Positions 24,214-36,200 of a DNA stretch of 64,000 nt are shown piece after piece. The stretch comes from Polytrichum commune (lineage: Eukaryota; Streptophyta; Polytrichopsida; Polytrichales; Polytrichaceae): the NCBI GenBank assembly GCA_950295325.1, contig OX485803.1:28582001-28646000 (forward strand), read 5' to 3'. Under the pieces are notes generated by a model. It saw only the letters and a program-made list of their open reading frames with translations. It was not told the origin of the DNA and did not search any database. The stretch's first letter is position 1. Each line of letters opens with the position of its first letter. Both the position numbers and the translations under genes were made by a program.

Positions 24214-24790
24214 ATGGAAGGTAATCAGGAGCAACATCAGCCTATGCCGTCATTCAAGTTGTTTAGTGATGACGATGAGTTGGAGAGGCCGTTAGAAGTT
24301 GGTGCTTCAAGGGGTAGAAAGAAGGGACGTTCTGGCACCAGGTTTCGTGGATCTGGCAGGCGCAGTCGAGGACGAGGACAAGCTCCTGTGCATCGTGATT
24401 CACACGGTGTCGAAGAGATCTATGTTCCATCAGAAACATCTTTGTTGAATTCATCACAGTTTGCTTGTGGTGCAGATGGCGTTTTGTTGAGTGATAGCCA
24501 TAATGTTGTTTCAAGTGGGCAAACTGTTTGTATTGACGCACCTCCATCCTCAGATGTTCGTGTTGATGGTGTTGATTCGAACATTGTGAGAATTGAACAA
24601 CACTATTCCCAATGTTTTGAATGCACCAGTGTTTGTGAACACTACTGTGTGTGCAAATCTCACAACTGTTGCATCCGTAAATGCTACCTTCATAAATGGG
24701 ACAAGAAGTGATGGCAATCCAAGCTCTAGTTCTGTGCATCTTGGGGAGGTTCCAGTGCATGAAGACAAGGATTGTAATGATAATAGGTTC
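24214..24790 (+). pseudogene. Unknown Arg/Gly-rich ORF, frameshifted and cut by LINE-A
   Basis: From the ATG at 24214 the frame encodes an acidic start (SDDDELERP) and a basic RGRKKGRSGTRFRGSGRRSRGRG segment that could bind nucleic acid. A Ser/Val-rich region follows. Around 24585-24600 the gene-like composition moves to another frame (VNTTVCANLTTVASVNATF and onwards), which suggests a 1-nt frameshift. The frame then runs into the truncated 3' side of LINE-A at about 24790. I recognise no family. It could be the first exon of a host gene or an ORF of a mobile element. Confidence 0.4.
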
Positions 24791-27700
24791 CATTTGAGGT
24801 CGCCTCCCCTCATCCTGCTGAATATTTCTGCCTGAGTCCAAATTTTCTGAAAACAGGATATTAGTTCTTGCCGCTTTTCTTCGTTCCTTTTGTATCTAAA
24901 AAGCTCCTTGTATGCTTCCATCGCGCTGTAGATAGTGTTCCTCCACGCTTGCCAAAGTATAACTCCCAAGTGGAAGTGGTCTTCCCTAAATGCGACTTCA
25001 ACTCTTTGGCACCATATTGCCCATAGCAATTGTGCCCTTAAAACATCCCAGGGAGTTTCCATGGTAATGGTAAACGCAGATGCAGTGTCTCATCTTAAAT
25101 TTTCCTCCATGACCGGTCCAGGGGCTTCGGTCATCAACCCTCGGCTGATGTCCCTCCAAGTCTGGTAGCTGGGCGGGAGCCCACCTACGTGTTGAGTATT
25201 GCAAAACAGGACCCACGCTCTTCGTATCTCTGTACACTCTTTGAATGTGCTGTAGAGTCTCCCTGTCTTGTGTTGGACATAGTTGACAATGGTTAGGCAG
25301 GCCTAACCTCTCTCTCTCCATGCTCCGACTGGTAATCCTTCCGCCAGGATCAACCACTGCATGGCTGACACTTTTCGAGGCAGGTATGGATGCCATATTT
25401 GGTTGAAAATTTTTGCCCTGTCTTTGCTGTTGTATCCGGCTTCTTCCAGCTCCTCATCCACTTTCATTTTATGATTGTTTTGTTTCAGGGCGACTCTGTA
25501 CCCCCTCTTGGTACAGTAGTTGAGCACGGTGGTATCGGGGAGAACTCCAATTCGCCTCCATTGCCACTCCTTGGGATCCCACTCCAAATTGGAGATCCAA
25601 TCGTCTCCCCACATCCACAAGGTAAGTTCCGGGTCGTTTGTTTCTTGGGGATTGAAGTCTATGACTGTTCGTTTTGCGCCACCGCACCGGACTATGCGGA
25701 CTTCGCTGAATTGGCCGACAGGTAATGGGAGGTTACTTCCGATGTGTTGCAGTTGTTCAGTGTTCAGTCTGAGGTAGGCTGTGGTTTCTATGGGTTCAGT
25801 CCTGGTAATTTGGTAAACCTTCTTAATTTGGCCATCATCTTCTTTAGCAGCGATCCACAACCCTTGTGTTGAAGGTAGGATGGGGATTGGCTGCCAAGGT
25901 ATGCTGGTAAGTACTCTAGTGTAGAGTTGAGGTGCGGTCCTACTCCTCCGCAAGTTCCTCTGTTCGGCGAAGGGAATCCAGCCCATGCCATTCTCTCTCA
26001 CGATGTCCTTGATGGTTCGAATTTTTTGTTTTGCCCAGTACTTCATATTAGTCTTAGGTTCGGTCCCCCATTGTAATCCTTGTTCATTGGTTAAGTACCT
26101 GTTGCCGAATAGTGGCTGCCGGATAATTTCGTCCCACGTAGTGGGATCCTGTTGTTCAAGTCCATATTGAATCGTTTGCCATGCTTTAGTCACACCCTGC
26201 CACATAGCTGACCCTTGCTTGACTATATTCCTTGAATTCATTATCCAATTGGAATGAGCCGGCCACCTTCCTCGTCGCGATTGTCTTGTTTGAGCAACTC
26301 GAAATCGGACGAGTGATTTCCAAGGTTCGTAACCTACAGATAGCCCCCTTGTGAGAAGTTTTATAAGTAACGCCGACGCCTGCCACTGTGGATCCAGAAT
26401 CTTGATCCCACCTCTCACAATGGGGAGGACTGCCGTATCCCACCTCACTTTTGCTCGTGCGCGAGATTCTTCCCTTCCCGACCAAATGTAGTTGCGGACG
26501 GTGGATTTTGCAAGCTTAAGAGCTTTTTCCTGAATAGTCAGTGCAAGATGCAAAGTACCATATAGACAATAGTACAACGTGATTAGCAATCATAATTCTA
26601 CCCGCTAATGAGAGTGGTTGATTAGCCCATTTCGAAAGGTGCTTTCGAATTTGGCTAAGCATCTTACCATCCTTCTCTTTTTGAGGGATATGAAGGCCGA
26701 ATGGGTATCCAAGATACCGGGTCACCTCTCCAGGTGCTAGCCACTTCATCCCTGCCTCCTCTCCCCACTGCCATGTTCTTTCATTGTGCGATAGCCATAG
26801 CCCCACCGATTTGTGCAAGTTCAGCTTTGCACCCGATGCTTGTCCAAACCGGTTTATTACATTAAGGGCTCTATCCATATTGTCCCTCGTACCCTCTAGG
26901 AACAGTAACGTGTCATCGGCGAACATCTGGTTCGTAATTAAGGAGTTGTCCGGTAACCTGAGGCCTTTCACTCTAAACTCAGGATGCTGCAGCAACTGTC
27001 CCAGCACGTCCACTGTGAGAAGGAAGAGGTAGGGTGCTAAAGGACAACCTTGGCGTACTGATCTCTCCAAATTGAATTGATGTAATTGTTCGCCATTACT
27101 ATGACAGTCGCAGAGGCGTTCTTGTTGAGTGCCATAACTTGGTTGACCCAAGTTAGGTGAAATCCCATTCTTAGCATCACTTGTCTCAGAAATGTCCAAT
27201 TCACCCGGTCGTAGGCTTTTTCAAAATCCAATAGTAACATGCTCAGGTCTTGCTTTGTTTCTAGTGTCCATTCTATGGCCTCAAAAGCGAGAAAGATATT
27301 ATCTAGGATGCACCTGTTAGGTACGAAACCTGTTTGTGATGGTAGTATCCAATGATGTAATAGAGGCTTCATTCTATTGGCTAGAATCTTGGCTACTATT
27401 TTGTATGGGGTGTTCAGTAAAGAGATGGGTCTGAAATTTTGTACTCTACTCCTATCTTCTGACTTCGGAAGTAACGCTATCTTACTAATATTTAGTTCAG
27501 CTGCAATGTGTGCCTGCTCTACCGATTCTGTGACAAAGCTGAGGACGTCTCCCTCAAGGTCCTCCCATAGGGCTTGATAAAATTCTGCGGGTATTGTGTA
27601 TGTGCCAGGTGACTTCCCAGCGGGTAGTTGTTTGACGGCAGTAGTTACCTCTTCCATTGTGATTGGCCTTAGCAATTCTACATTGTGATCGGTTGTCACC

Positions 27701-29090
27701 GGTTGGGTGATATATTGCAGGCAGTCTTCTCAGGCTCCTTCAGCACCCTCTACTTGGTCATCCCGTGTGTAAAGTTGTCTATAAAAGCCGAGTATGTGTG
27801 ATTCCAAGTCTTGCTGAATGGTTAGAGTCCGCTCCCCATCCGTAAGCTGGGTGATGTTAAAAGCCTGCCTTGCCCCTTCATGGAATTCAAAGAATTCCTT
27901 GGTGCATCGATCCCCAACTCTAGCCCATTTAGAAAGAAGCGCAATTTCTTGAAATTGGAATTTCTGATTTCTAACCTCGTGTAACACCGCCTGGGCGTCG
28001 CTCAATTTCTCTCGAGCTTCTTTTGAGTTCCAATTGCGTTGAAGTTCTTCCTCCGCCGCTATAATGTCATCAAATTGGGATAGGTAGGTTGCTTTCCATT
28101 GTTGTTTATGCTGCTTGGTTAATTCTTCTGACTTTAGCCTAATGGCCTGGGTTGCGGCTACTATCTTGGAGTTCCAAGAGTCCAGGTCCGAAGCCATCAC
28201 TCCCTTCTAGACTGCGAGTAAAGATGCTTTGCTCTCCGGATGCTGTAGTAGCCCTTTATTGAATGCGTGTGGTCGTGCCTTCTTCTTCAGTGGGCTTTTT
28301 GTGTGCAGTACAACTCCGGCGTGATCAGAAATATCGGGGATAGTGGGAAGGATCTCTGATGTCCCTCCTTTTTGTTCTAATTGTGGTGTGACATAAATCC
28401 TATCAATTCTAGTCTGTACCATTGTGTCATCGTCATGAAAGTTTGACCAAGTGTAAGCTTTGCTGTTTTTCCTGTGATAGGAGCCTATGTGGTAGGTATC
28501 TCTTACTCCTAGCTTTAGAAGTAACCTATTCCATGAGTCTAGTTCCCTGATGCTGATACTTGTCTTTGCCGATCCCCCTTGTTTATCCTGTATGCTTTCT
28601 ATATTATTGAAGTCACCTGCAAGCACCCATTGTGCCGCAGGAAGCTGTGTTTGGGCGAGATGTGCCCACATCATGGCTCGGGGGCCTGTATGGCTAAAGC
28701 CGTATATGTTGATGATCCCTAGTTGGAATGTGGGGTTGATGTTTAATATGACATACTAGGCCCTACCAGGATAGAGTATGCTGTGGTGTGTAACCTTTGG
28801 CGCCATTTGAGCTGAGAGGACAATTCCTGTTCCACCTTTAAAACGGCATGTTTGTGCAGAAAATGTCGTTTCATTCCACAAACTAATACCTCCTCGGGTC
28901 TCGACACATTTTGCCTATTTGAGGCATGCCTCCTCTGGTAGTTTAATTCCTGAAGGAGGAGGATGTCTGTAGTTGGGGTAGTTTGGAGGTAAACTGCTTT
29001 TATTTCCTTCCTTTTTCTCCTACCCAGAAAGCCCCGTCCCAAGCTACGGGTGTTCTGGGTAGAGATAGTAAATGCCTCAGAGCCTTTCAT
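24791..29090 (-). pseudogene. LINE-A ORF2 (endonuclease-reverse transcriptase)
   Basis: Domains in order. The EEP endonuclease has TQNTRSLG, LLLQE, AGDFNN, RIDRIY and SDHAGVVL. The reverse transcriptase has FRPISLLN, ILANRMKPLL, TGFVPNRCILDNI, DFEKAYDRVNW, RQGCPLAPYLF and FADDTLLFLEG; the catalytic Asp pair is intact. A zf-RVT region follows (WHPYLPRKVSAMQWLILAEGLPVGAWRER). Frameshifts occur near 28740, 28200, 27720, 27050, 26520 and 25300. The frame then continues to CFQKIWTQ...DLKWN and is cut at about 24790, so the C-terminal extension found in LINE-B is absent. Confidence 0.85.
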
Positions 29091-31212
29091 TCTGGTTGGG
29101 TGGGATAGGTAGCCTCCTCGCTGAGGATAGCGAAACGATTTTTGTGTGTTGTTGCTGCCTCGGTTGTGTGGTTGTAAATTGATGTCTCTGGGTGTATCAT
29201 CTTGTACCAGAGGGTTCGGTCTTCTAGTACTTCCTCTATTCCATCAGTTGTATGGAGTTGTATCCGGTCTCTTATTTCTGTGGGTACCTTGTTCCAGCTG
29301 TAAGTGTTTCCTCGCCTAGGTTTTATCTTACTTTCTTGGACTGGTACTGCAACGAATAAGGTGCAAGTGTGATCTCCTTCTAACTCACCCTCCCAACTGG
29401 CAAACCATTTGCCTTGTTTCCACTTTTGTAACGGGTTGTGAGAGGGGTTTGTGAAAACAAGTACCTTGTACAAGGCTTGTGCCACTTCGTTTACTACATG
29501 CTGCTGAACTCGTGTTTCCGTCCACGGCACTCCAGCTAATAGCTTGGCGATGTGTACCTGAACTATAGATTTGGGTGAGGCTGTTTTCGTGTTGGCCAAG
29601 TATTCTGTTGTATCCTCCTTCCCTCCTTTCATGAGTTTTGGAATTACTCTAATAGTTTTTCTCAACGAGGCTGGGGCATGTGGAGTGTTAAGTGCAACCC
29701 AGAAGTCGTCAGCTAGACTCCCCGACCTGTACCCTTGCCTTGTTATTGGAGCTGATTCCGGAGTTTTGCTCACTAGCTTCCCTTTTCCTTTCTCCCCTCC
29801 TTTAGGCTGGTTCTCGGAAGGGCTTGGTCTTGCACACCATACAAACTGCGCTGGTGCTGCATGTGTAGGAGAAAGTTCTCTGTTGTCTGCACTTGGTGTG
29901 CTTGATGGTAATTTGGGGAAGTTTACCTCATCCGGCTGGGGTACTTCAATGGGCCCTATTGTAGTCTCCTTTTCTGTTCTTGGGCTGCTTGGTTGAGGTT
30001 CCTGTGGCTGGCTCATTATAGGTGGAGCGTCCTTCTCTTGGTCCGTTGGTGAGGAGTGATCGGGTTTGGACGCTGCTCCACTGGGTTCAGACTATGTGGT
30101 TATGGTACACGTGTTGGCGACATGATTGGTGTGTGGCTGGGGGTTGCGCGTGCATGAGTGTTGATGAGCCTCCCGTATCTCTGATTGGCGTGTCGTTGGG
30201 TGCTTCTGTGTCGACTTTTCGGACAGAATCTCACCAGGTGGTCGTGGGAGCGGCATCTTCCACACTGGTTAGGTAAGCCACTGAATTCCAGTGCATACTC
30301 TATAGATCCTTCTTCATCCAACCTTGGAAGGACCACTGCGGTCGGTAGTGTCTCTAAGTCTTTGACTAACAGCCTAACACGGGGACCGAACAATTTAGAT
30401 CTGTAGGCCTCTGAGTTGTCGATAGAAATTACTTGCCCTATCTGCTCGCCTATAGTTCGTAGAACTGTGTCGTCTCGCAGGACTTGGCTTAGATTCACTA
30501 CTTGCATCCAAACTGGGTGATCTAGTTTATCTGTATCTTGGGCTAAACTAGCATCAAAATGTGGTCTCCAGCTAGAGAAAAAAATTGATGCTGACTCGCA
30601 AGAGAGGTCAGCCTGATTCAGGGCATGAATCCTCCCTTCGGGTTTATCAAATGTAACCTCAAAGATATGATTTGTTTGCAAAGATAATAAAGTAAGAGAT
30701 GGGTGAAGGGTTTCCCGGGCCCAAGCTGTGAGAGCTTTGTGCCCGGGGTGCTTACCTTATATGCGCCCTAAAAGCGAAACTGATGTTTTTATGTCGCATT
30801 GTGAGCGCAAGTTGGCCAGAAGTCTTGCGGGTAGCGTAACTACAACCTTTCTTGTGTCTGGTTGTTGTGGGGCGTCTGCCCCGGATGGTTATTCCATGCT
30901 ATTAGTTGTTGTGTGTGGCGGAGCTTTGTAGTTTTGAGTCTTGTTCAAGTTGGTCAACCTGGCTGCTGGTTCCTGGGAGAAATTCTCACCTACCTGCGCA
31001 AATGGTGTATTACCTCGGGATGCATTGACAGAAATTTCCTTCTTCCTCCAAACCCTGGCGCTGCTGCGTCCATAGCTACTACCTCTCTCCGCTCTGGTCT
31101 GCATTGAGTCATTGCGCTTGTTTGTGGGATCGTTGGTGTCGTCTTTCACTGGCGAGTCCCTTGGTGATACCTTCGAACTAAGATTCATCAGGAAACAATA
31201 AGGATTTCGCAT
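29087..31212 (-). pseudogene. LINE-A ORF1 (nucleic-acid-binding protein)
   Basis: Gag-like ORF1 of a plant L1 element. It contains a DUF4283-like segment (SLLGRI, GKHPG, EGRIHALN and VWMQVVNLSQVLRD motifs) and a CCHC zinc knuckle, CGRCRSHDHLVRFC (C-x2-C-x4-H-x4-C), near 30220. A Pro/Ser-rich stretch and a second globular region follow. The frame is broken between about 30890 and 30690 and again near 30100-30016. The TGA stop overlaps the ATG of ORF2 (ATGA at 29087-29090), which is typical of coupled translation in LINEs. LINE-B ORF1 is clearly homologous. Confidence 0.8.
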
Positions 31213-31290
31213 TCTATCTATCTTCCTATAAAACCGGATCTCACCCGGTTTTAACGGAGCTCCGCCCTTCCCCCAGGGTACTATCGAGTC

Positions 31291-31316
31291 GAAGCGAACG
31301 CCACTATGCTACGAAG
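31291..31316 (-). pseudogene. tRNA-Thr(CGT) 5' half at LINE-A 5' end
   Basis: Corresponds to 7084-7116 of the intact tRNA but lacks several bases (the ACTAC-CAC region). On the minus strand the tRNA runs from its 5' end to anticodon position 34, then LINE-A begins. Past its other side the sequence continues with the same flank as the intact tRNA, so this was a genomic tRNA locus. Confidence 0.85.
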
Positions 31317-31827
31317 TCCAATGACAACCGCAAGAGCAATGAGAATTTATATAAAATAAAGAGTTTTTTTTTAAAAAATCCACCCAATTGATCATTTTTA
31401 TTGGTACGAATGATACAAACTCAAAAAAAACCTCATGACCCCAAGTCGGGCTTGACATAACACTATTCAGATCTATATCAATGTTATGTGGGAATGACAT
31501 TATTCCACATAGTATTCCCGATCGAATATTCCCCACATTCAGTCTCATATAACACTACTATAAATTTGAATAATGTTATGGAGAGAGCAGCCAAGAGAAG
31601 GACCCACACACCAACAGGGCCCTAATGGCATTTTTTTGTTGTATTTTACATTTTTGGAACATTGATTTCATTGGAGTAGTTGATTTTGAACTCCTATAGG
31701 GTGTGGGATAGACCTTGTATCAAAGAAATGCTATAAAGAGCGACTTGGAAATCCAATTTGGGGTTGACTTACATAGGATGATTTTCATACTACATGTGTA
31801 AAGTTCAAATCAAAATTACTGATAATT

Positions 31828-31957
31828 GTTCCCACCAAGAGTGGCTTAAACCCAAGGCATTAACATGAATCCCATGAAAACTTGGAGATAAAGCCACCTA
31901 AGGTTGGAGTGGCACTCGGATGGGTGACCTTCCTAGCATTTGATTTCTAGTGTACCC
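31828..31957 (+). repeat. 5S rRNA-like repeat, copy 2
   Basis: Same 130-bp sequence as at 7634-7763, carried by the segmental duplication. The GGATGGGTGACC box is intact. Confidence 0.65.
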
Positions 31958-33230
31958 TACCACCCAATGATAATAGAGTATCCGGGTGAACCATATATTT
32001 TCAACCATCCGTGTGGGAACCTAAGAGTTTGTCTTTGGGGGAAATAGGTGCATGTGGTCTTGTCCGTGCCAATTCAAAGCATTCACATTTGAAAAGGAGT
32101 AGTAGTTTTCGAGGTATGGTTCTCGTGATGCCCATTTGAGGATTACAAATAGATGTAGAGCAACTTGAAATTAAGCAACAACATAGTCACTCCAATGGCA
32201 ACATTGGAGTCGTTTGTTTTATCTTTTATTTCAGTTTGATTGATTTCATTAACTCAATTTATAATGTATATACACATTTCACCAAATATGATAGAATAAT
32301 ATTCATGTGTGATCAAAACCAATTGAAGTGGGGTCAGAGTGGTAAAAGCTTTGAGCTTTATGATAGACTGGAGAATGGTAAACGTGACTTTGCCAACAAC
32401 CATGTTAATAATGTTCTTTTAACATGTTTTGTAATAAAGGGGAGTATTTAATGTTGGAGTACCTCAAAGTTTATGCAAGACTTGTGGTTATAAATGAATC
32501 TCACAAACCCCTTGATAAAGGTGGTGTGAAATTTTAAGAGTTACTACAAGTAAGGAAGAACACTACAAAGGGGGGGGGGGGTAAACAAATTAAAAACTCA
32601 TATCATTATTCATCCAAGGTCCCATGAGAGGAGACAAAGTGGGTGAAGACTGTGACAAAAGCAATGTCAATTTGAACGATTGTTACATTGCTATCATTAG
32701 TAATCGGAGCATTAAATTCAATCTTGTATGCCACTTAATAATTACATATTCACCAAAATTTTCTTTTTTGTCAACATTATTCAATGTTGGACATGAGGAA
32801 TTGGGCGTACTTAATGCATGAGATATCTTTGTAGGTTCCATTAAACATTGATTGTAACAACACCAACAATCCCCAAATCTCTTTAAACAATTGGGTTGTT
32901 AGATTAAAAAATGACACTATAGGTACATGTCACCATTTCTCCCACCAATCTCTTACCAAAGTATGGTAAATGAGCATTTCCCCCCTTCATAAACCCTTCC
33001 TAGTATATACAGTGGAGCATCCTCCAACCAATGTTCATCTTCTACACTTACATATCCATGCAACTTGCCATTGAAATGTTACTATCACTACAACCTAATC
33101 ATTGGGTTTTGGCTAAACCAAACCCTAAAAGACCCCTTTGTTAGGGTGAAAAGGAATTGACAAAGTATATTTTTCTTTTCGTTCTCTTCCTTTGAACTCC
33201 AAGTGTCACCTTTGGAGCAAGGTATGAACT

Positions 33231-36200
33231 TCATTCATCAATAGATTCCATATTCATTGGAGTCAATTCAATTTCATCTCGTTCCGTGGTTAAAGTTAAT
33301 TCATGTGAGTTGAAATGTCCCGGGAAATTTGCTAACAAGCTAGTTTCCATGGAATCACTTGTTTCCAAGTCTTCAATTGTTCCATCAAATCGATCACCTT
33401 GCAACATGGCCACTACTTGAGCCATGGTTGGCCTTCTCTCGTCCAATTGTTGCAAACATAACAAAGCAACATTGATGACTCGTTGCACTTCCATCTTCTT
33501 GTCCGCATCTAAAGTCAATTTGTGATCCACAATTTCCATGAGTTTGTCCTCTTGATGTAATTTCCACACCTGCAAAAAATCACTCCTTAGGATTGAATGA
33601 AATTAGATATGAAAATTAGCTACTTGCTCCATCAAATGTAACCACTGCAACATTGTGAACTTCAAGTTCCACGATGTATATTTTTAATACATCTTACCCT
33701 TTAGTAATTTTACACCAAGTTCTTTTGTGTGGATCACATGCAACATATATAACCAAACAAATGGAATAGTGGTAAATTGTTTTCTCTTGGACAAAATACA
33801 AAACAAGATCCTTGGTTGCACACTCAAAAAAATGAACTCCGTCCTATTATATGTCTACAAATAAACAATATCCCAAGCCCATCACAAGGTAATGTTCCCA
33901 AAGGGCAGAGGCATAGAGGCAAGGTCTCTTGAGTGTTTTTGTGCCATGAACACTAGCTTCCAAAGTGGTGTGTCATGGTCCTTGAACCCTAGATCTTCAC
34001 AAAACTAACCCCATAAAGACCACTAGATGCACAACCTCAAGTTACCCTCCTAGATCCCTTCAAGGTTTGAATTACTACAATAATTGTCAAATAAAACCTT
34101 CATGGCCCTTGTTGTTTGAATTAAATTTGCTATTTTGATTTGGGTCATAAAGTACTCCATTGAAAGGTGGCAAAACCATTAAAGCAAGAAGGGTTTTCAT
34201 TCTAAAGCCAACAATTACAACAATTTATCATTGGCTACCAAAACTTGTGATTATTGCTAACTATATATTGTTGATTGTTGTGTTGAAAGCAAGCCATTAT
34301 TTATAGATGAAGTATTTCAAGGCAATTGCATATTGAATCTATTTTTATTTAAGTGTAATGTGGGTTGGCATTTGAAGTGTAAATTTAAATACTGAACATT
34401 TCCTACACATTAAGTAATCTAGTTGGGGAACAACCACATGTGTTGGTAACATCTTACCCATTTGGTGAGATATGCTTGGTCCGTCATTACATTGCTATCG
34501 ATGTTTTTTCTTCCACTAACAACCTCCAATAAAACAACCCCAAAACTAAAAACATCAGCCTTCTCGCTTAGTTGTCCCAAGGTGGCATATTCCGGGGCTA
34601 AATAACCTCTGCAAAACTCATGAAATGATCTTGAATGACTTTTTGTGCACATTGTAATCCTTGAAACAATATCTAGGCCACCTTTACCTTGAACATGCTT
34701 GTATTTTATCAATAAAATTTAGTTGCAAGAATTGCTTGTATGAAATAGAACTTAACTAATTTAGGCTATACATAAATCATGTATAGCAAATTTCTTAGAT
34801 AGCGATTCACATAGTGTGAATCTTTTATAATATAACATAGTATTCATGAAAATGTCACATTCACATGTGACTATCTATTTAAAAGCCAACTTAATTTATA
34901 GTCTTGTGGAGTGCGCTTCATCTCTAGGGGGAGCTATTTATAAATAAAATAGAAAATAAAGAAATCATTTTGATTTTGTATGGACACCTATTATACAAGT
35001 TCATAGAGTAAGGAAGAAGTTGTCTAATATCATGAATATTATGTTTTGATTGCTATCAAGAGTGTTTGAAGCAACAATGAAGAAAATACCTTTCATGATA
35101 TGAAAAGACTTCGTCCCTCACCATCACTTGCACATGCTACTATCATTTTGTAAATACATTCAGATGTAGTTGGTAAAAGGTTGCCTCCAAAGACCAATTC
35201 AAACCAACCATCCTTGTATTTGAGAAGACAACATTTGTGACATTTTCATGAATGCCATGTTGTATATTATAAACTCGCAAGAAAGGTGAACAATCACGTC
35301 TTTCACGAAGGTCCCACCAAGGTTTGAATATTTTTGAAAGCCATGTCTCCATAATTGCATAGTCACTACTATGTGAGCAATCTTTAGTAACTACTTTGAG
35401 GGTATGCTTTGATTAATTTCATGTATAGCATGCGTTATTATATATCATTGAATGAAATACATATCCTACATATTCATTGCAAATGTATGTCACTCACCTA
35501 GTTCCCGCAACTTTCATAGTCATGATGTGCGTCATGTTATCCGGAAACAACAGCACTAAGCCAAAGTCTCCAATCTTTGGTTGGAAATTATTATCCAGTA
35601 AGATGTTACTTGCTTTGATGTCCCGATGAATTAGCTTTGGCTCGGCAAGGGCATGTAAATAGTGGAGGCCGTGTGCAATCCCGAGACATATATTGAATCG
35701 TATAGGCCAATTCATAGATTCAACACATTTTCCTTCTGCGTATAACACGATGCCATCCCACATCACATTATCAATGTCAAATCAATGTACTTTTAATCAA
35801 GTCCAAAGAAAAATGAACACAAAATCTAGATGAATTTGATGAATCCGGTATATGACGAGGACACATTACCCAGTAAAGCTTGTTGTAGATCATAATTTTC
35901 AACATACTCGTACACTAAAAACCGTTGGGTTTCGTGGAGGCAACATCCTTTGAGTTTCACAAGGTTTCGATGTCTCATGCCAGTGATCAATACAACTTCG
36001 TTACAAAACTCAGCAAGTCCTTGCTCATTTTTTATAAACAATTGCTTCACTGCTATTGTACTACCATTTTGTAGTATTCCCTGCATAGGAATCATGGCAT
36101 TGTTAAATAGACATATTGGTTGTAGAGTCTTACAAAAATCAATTTTAGATGTACTTGATTCAACTTGTTAGGATTGGCACGATTGTTAACATATTGTGAA

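Larger units (their letters stand above)
24791..31290 (-). mobile_element. LINE-A, L1-like non-LTR retrotransposon (two ORFs)
   Basis: Oriented right to left: 5' end at 31290 against a tRNA-Thr half, ORF1 at 31212-29087, ORF2 from 29090 down. No poly(A) or target duplication is visible. The lower end stops inside ORF2 coding sequence: relative to LINE-B, homology is lost after a CAAATGG string at about 24790. It has therefore lost its 3' end, whereas LINEs usually lose the 5' end. Several frameshifts make it inactive. Confidence 0.88.

Noticed and set aside
24263-24841. 192-codon minus-strand frame opposite the unknown ORF
   Set aside because: His/Gln-rich composition typical of an antisense shadow; the plus-strand frame is more coding-like.
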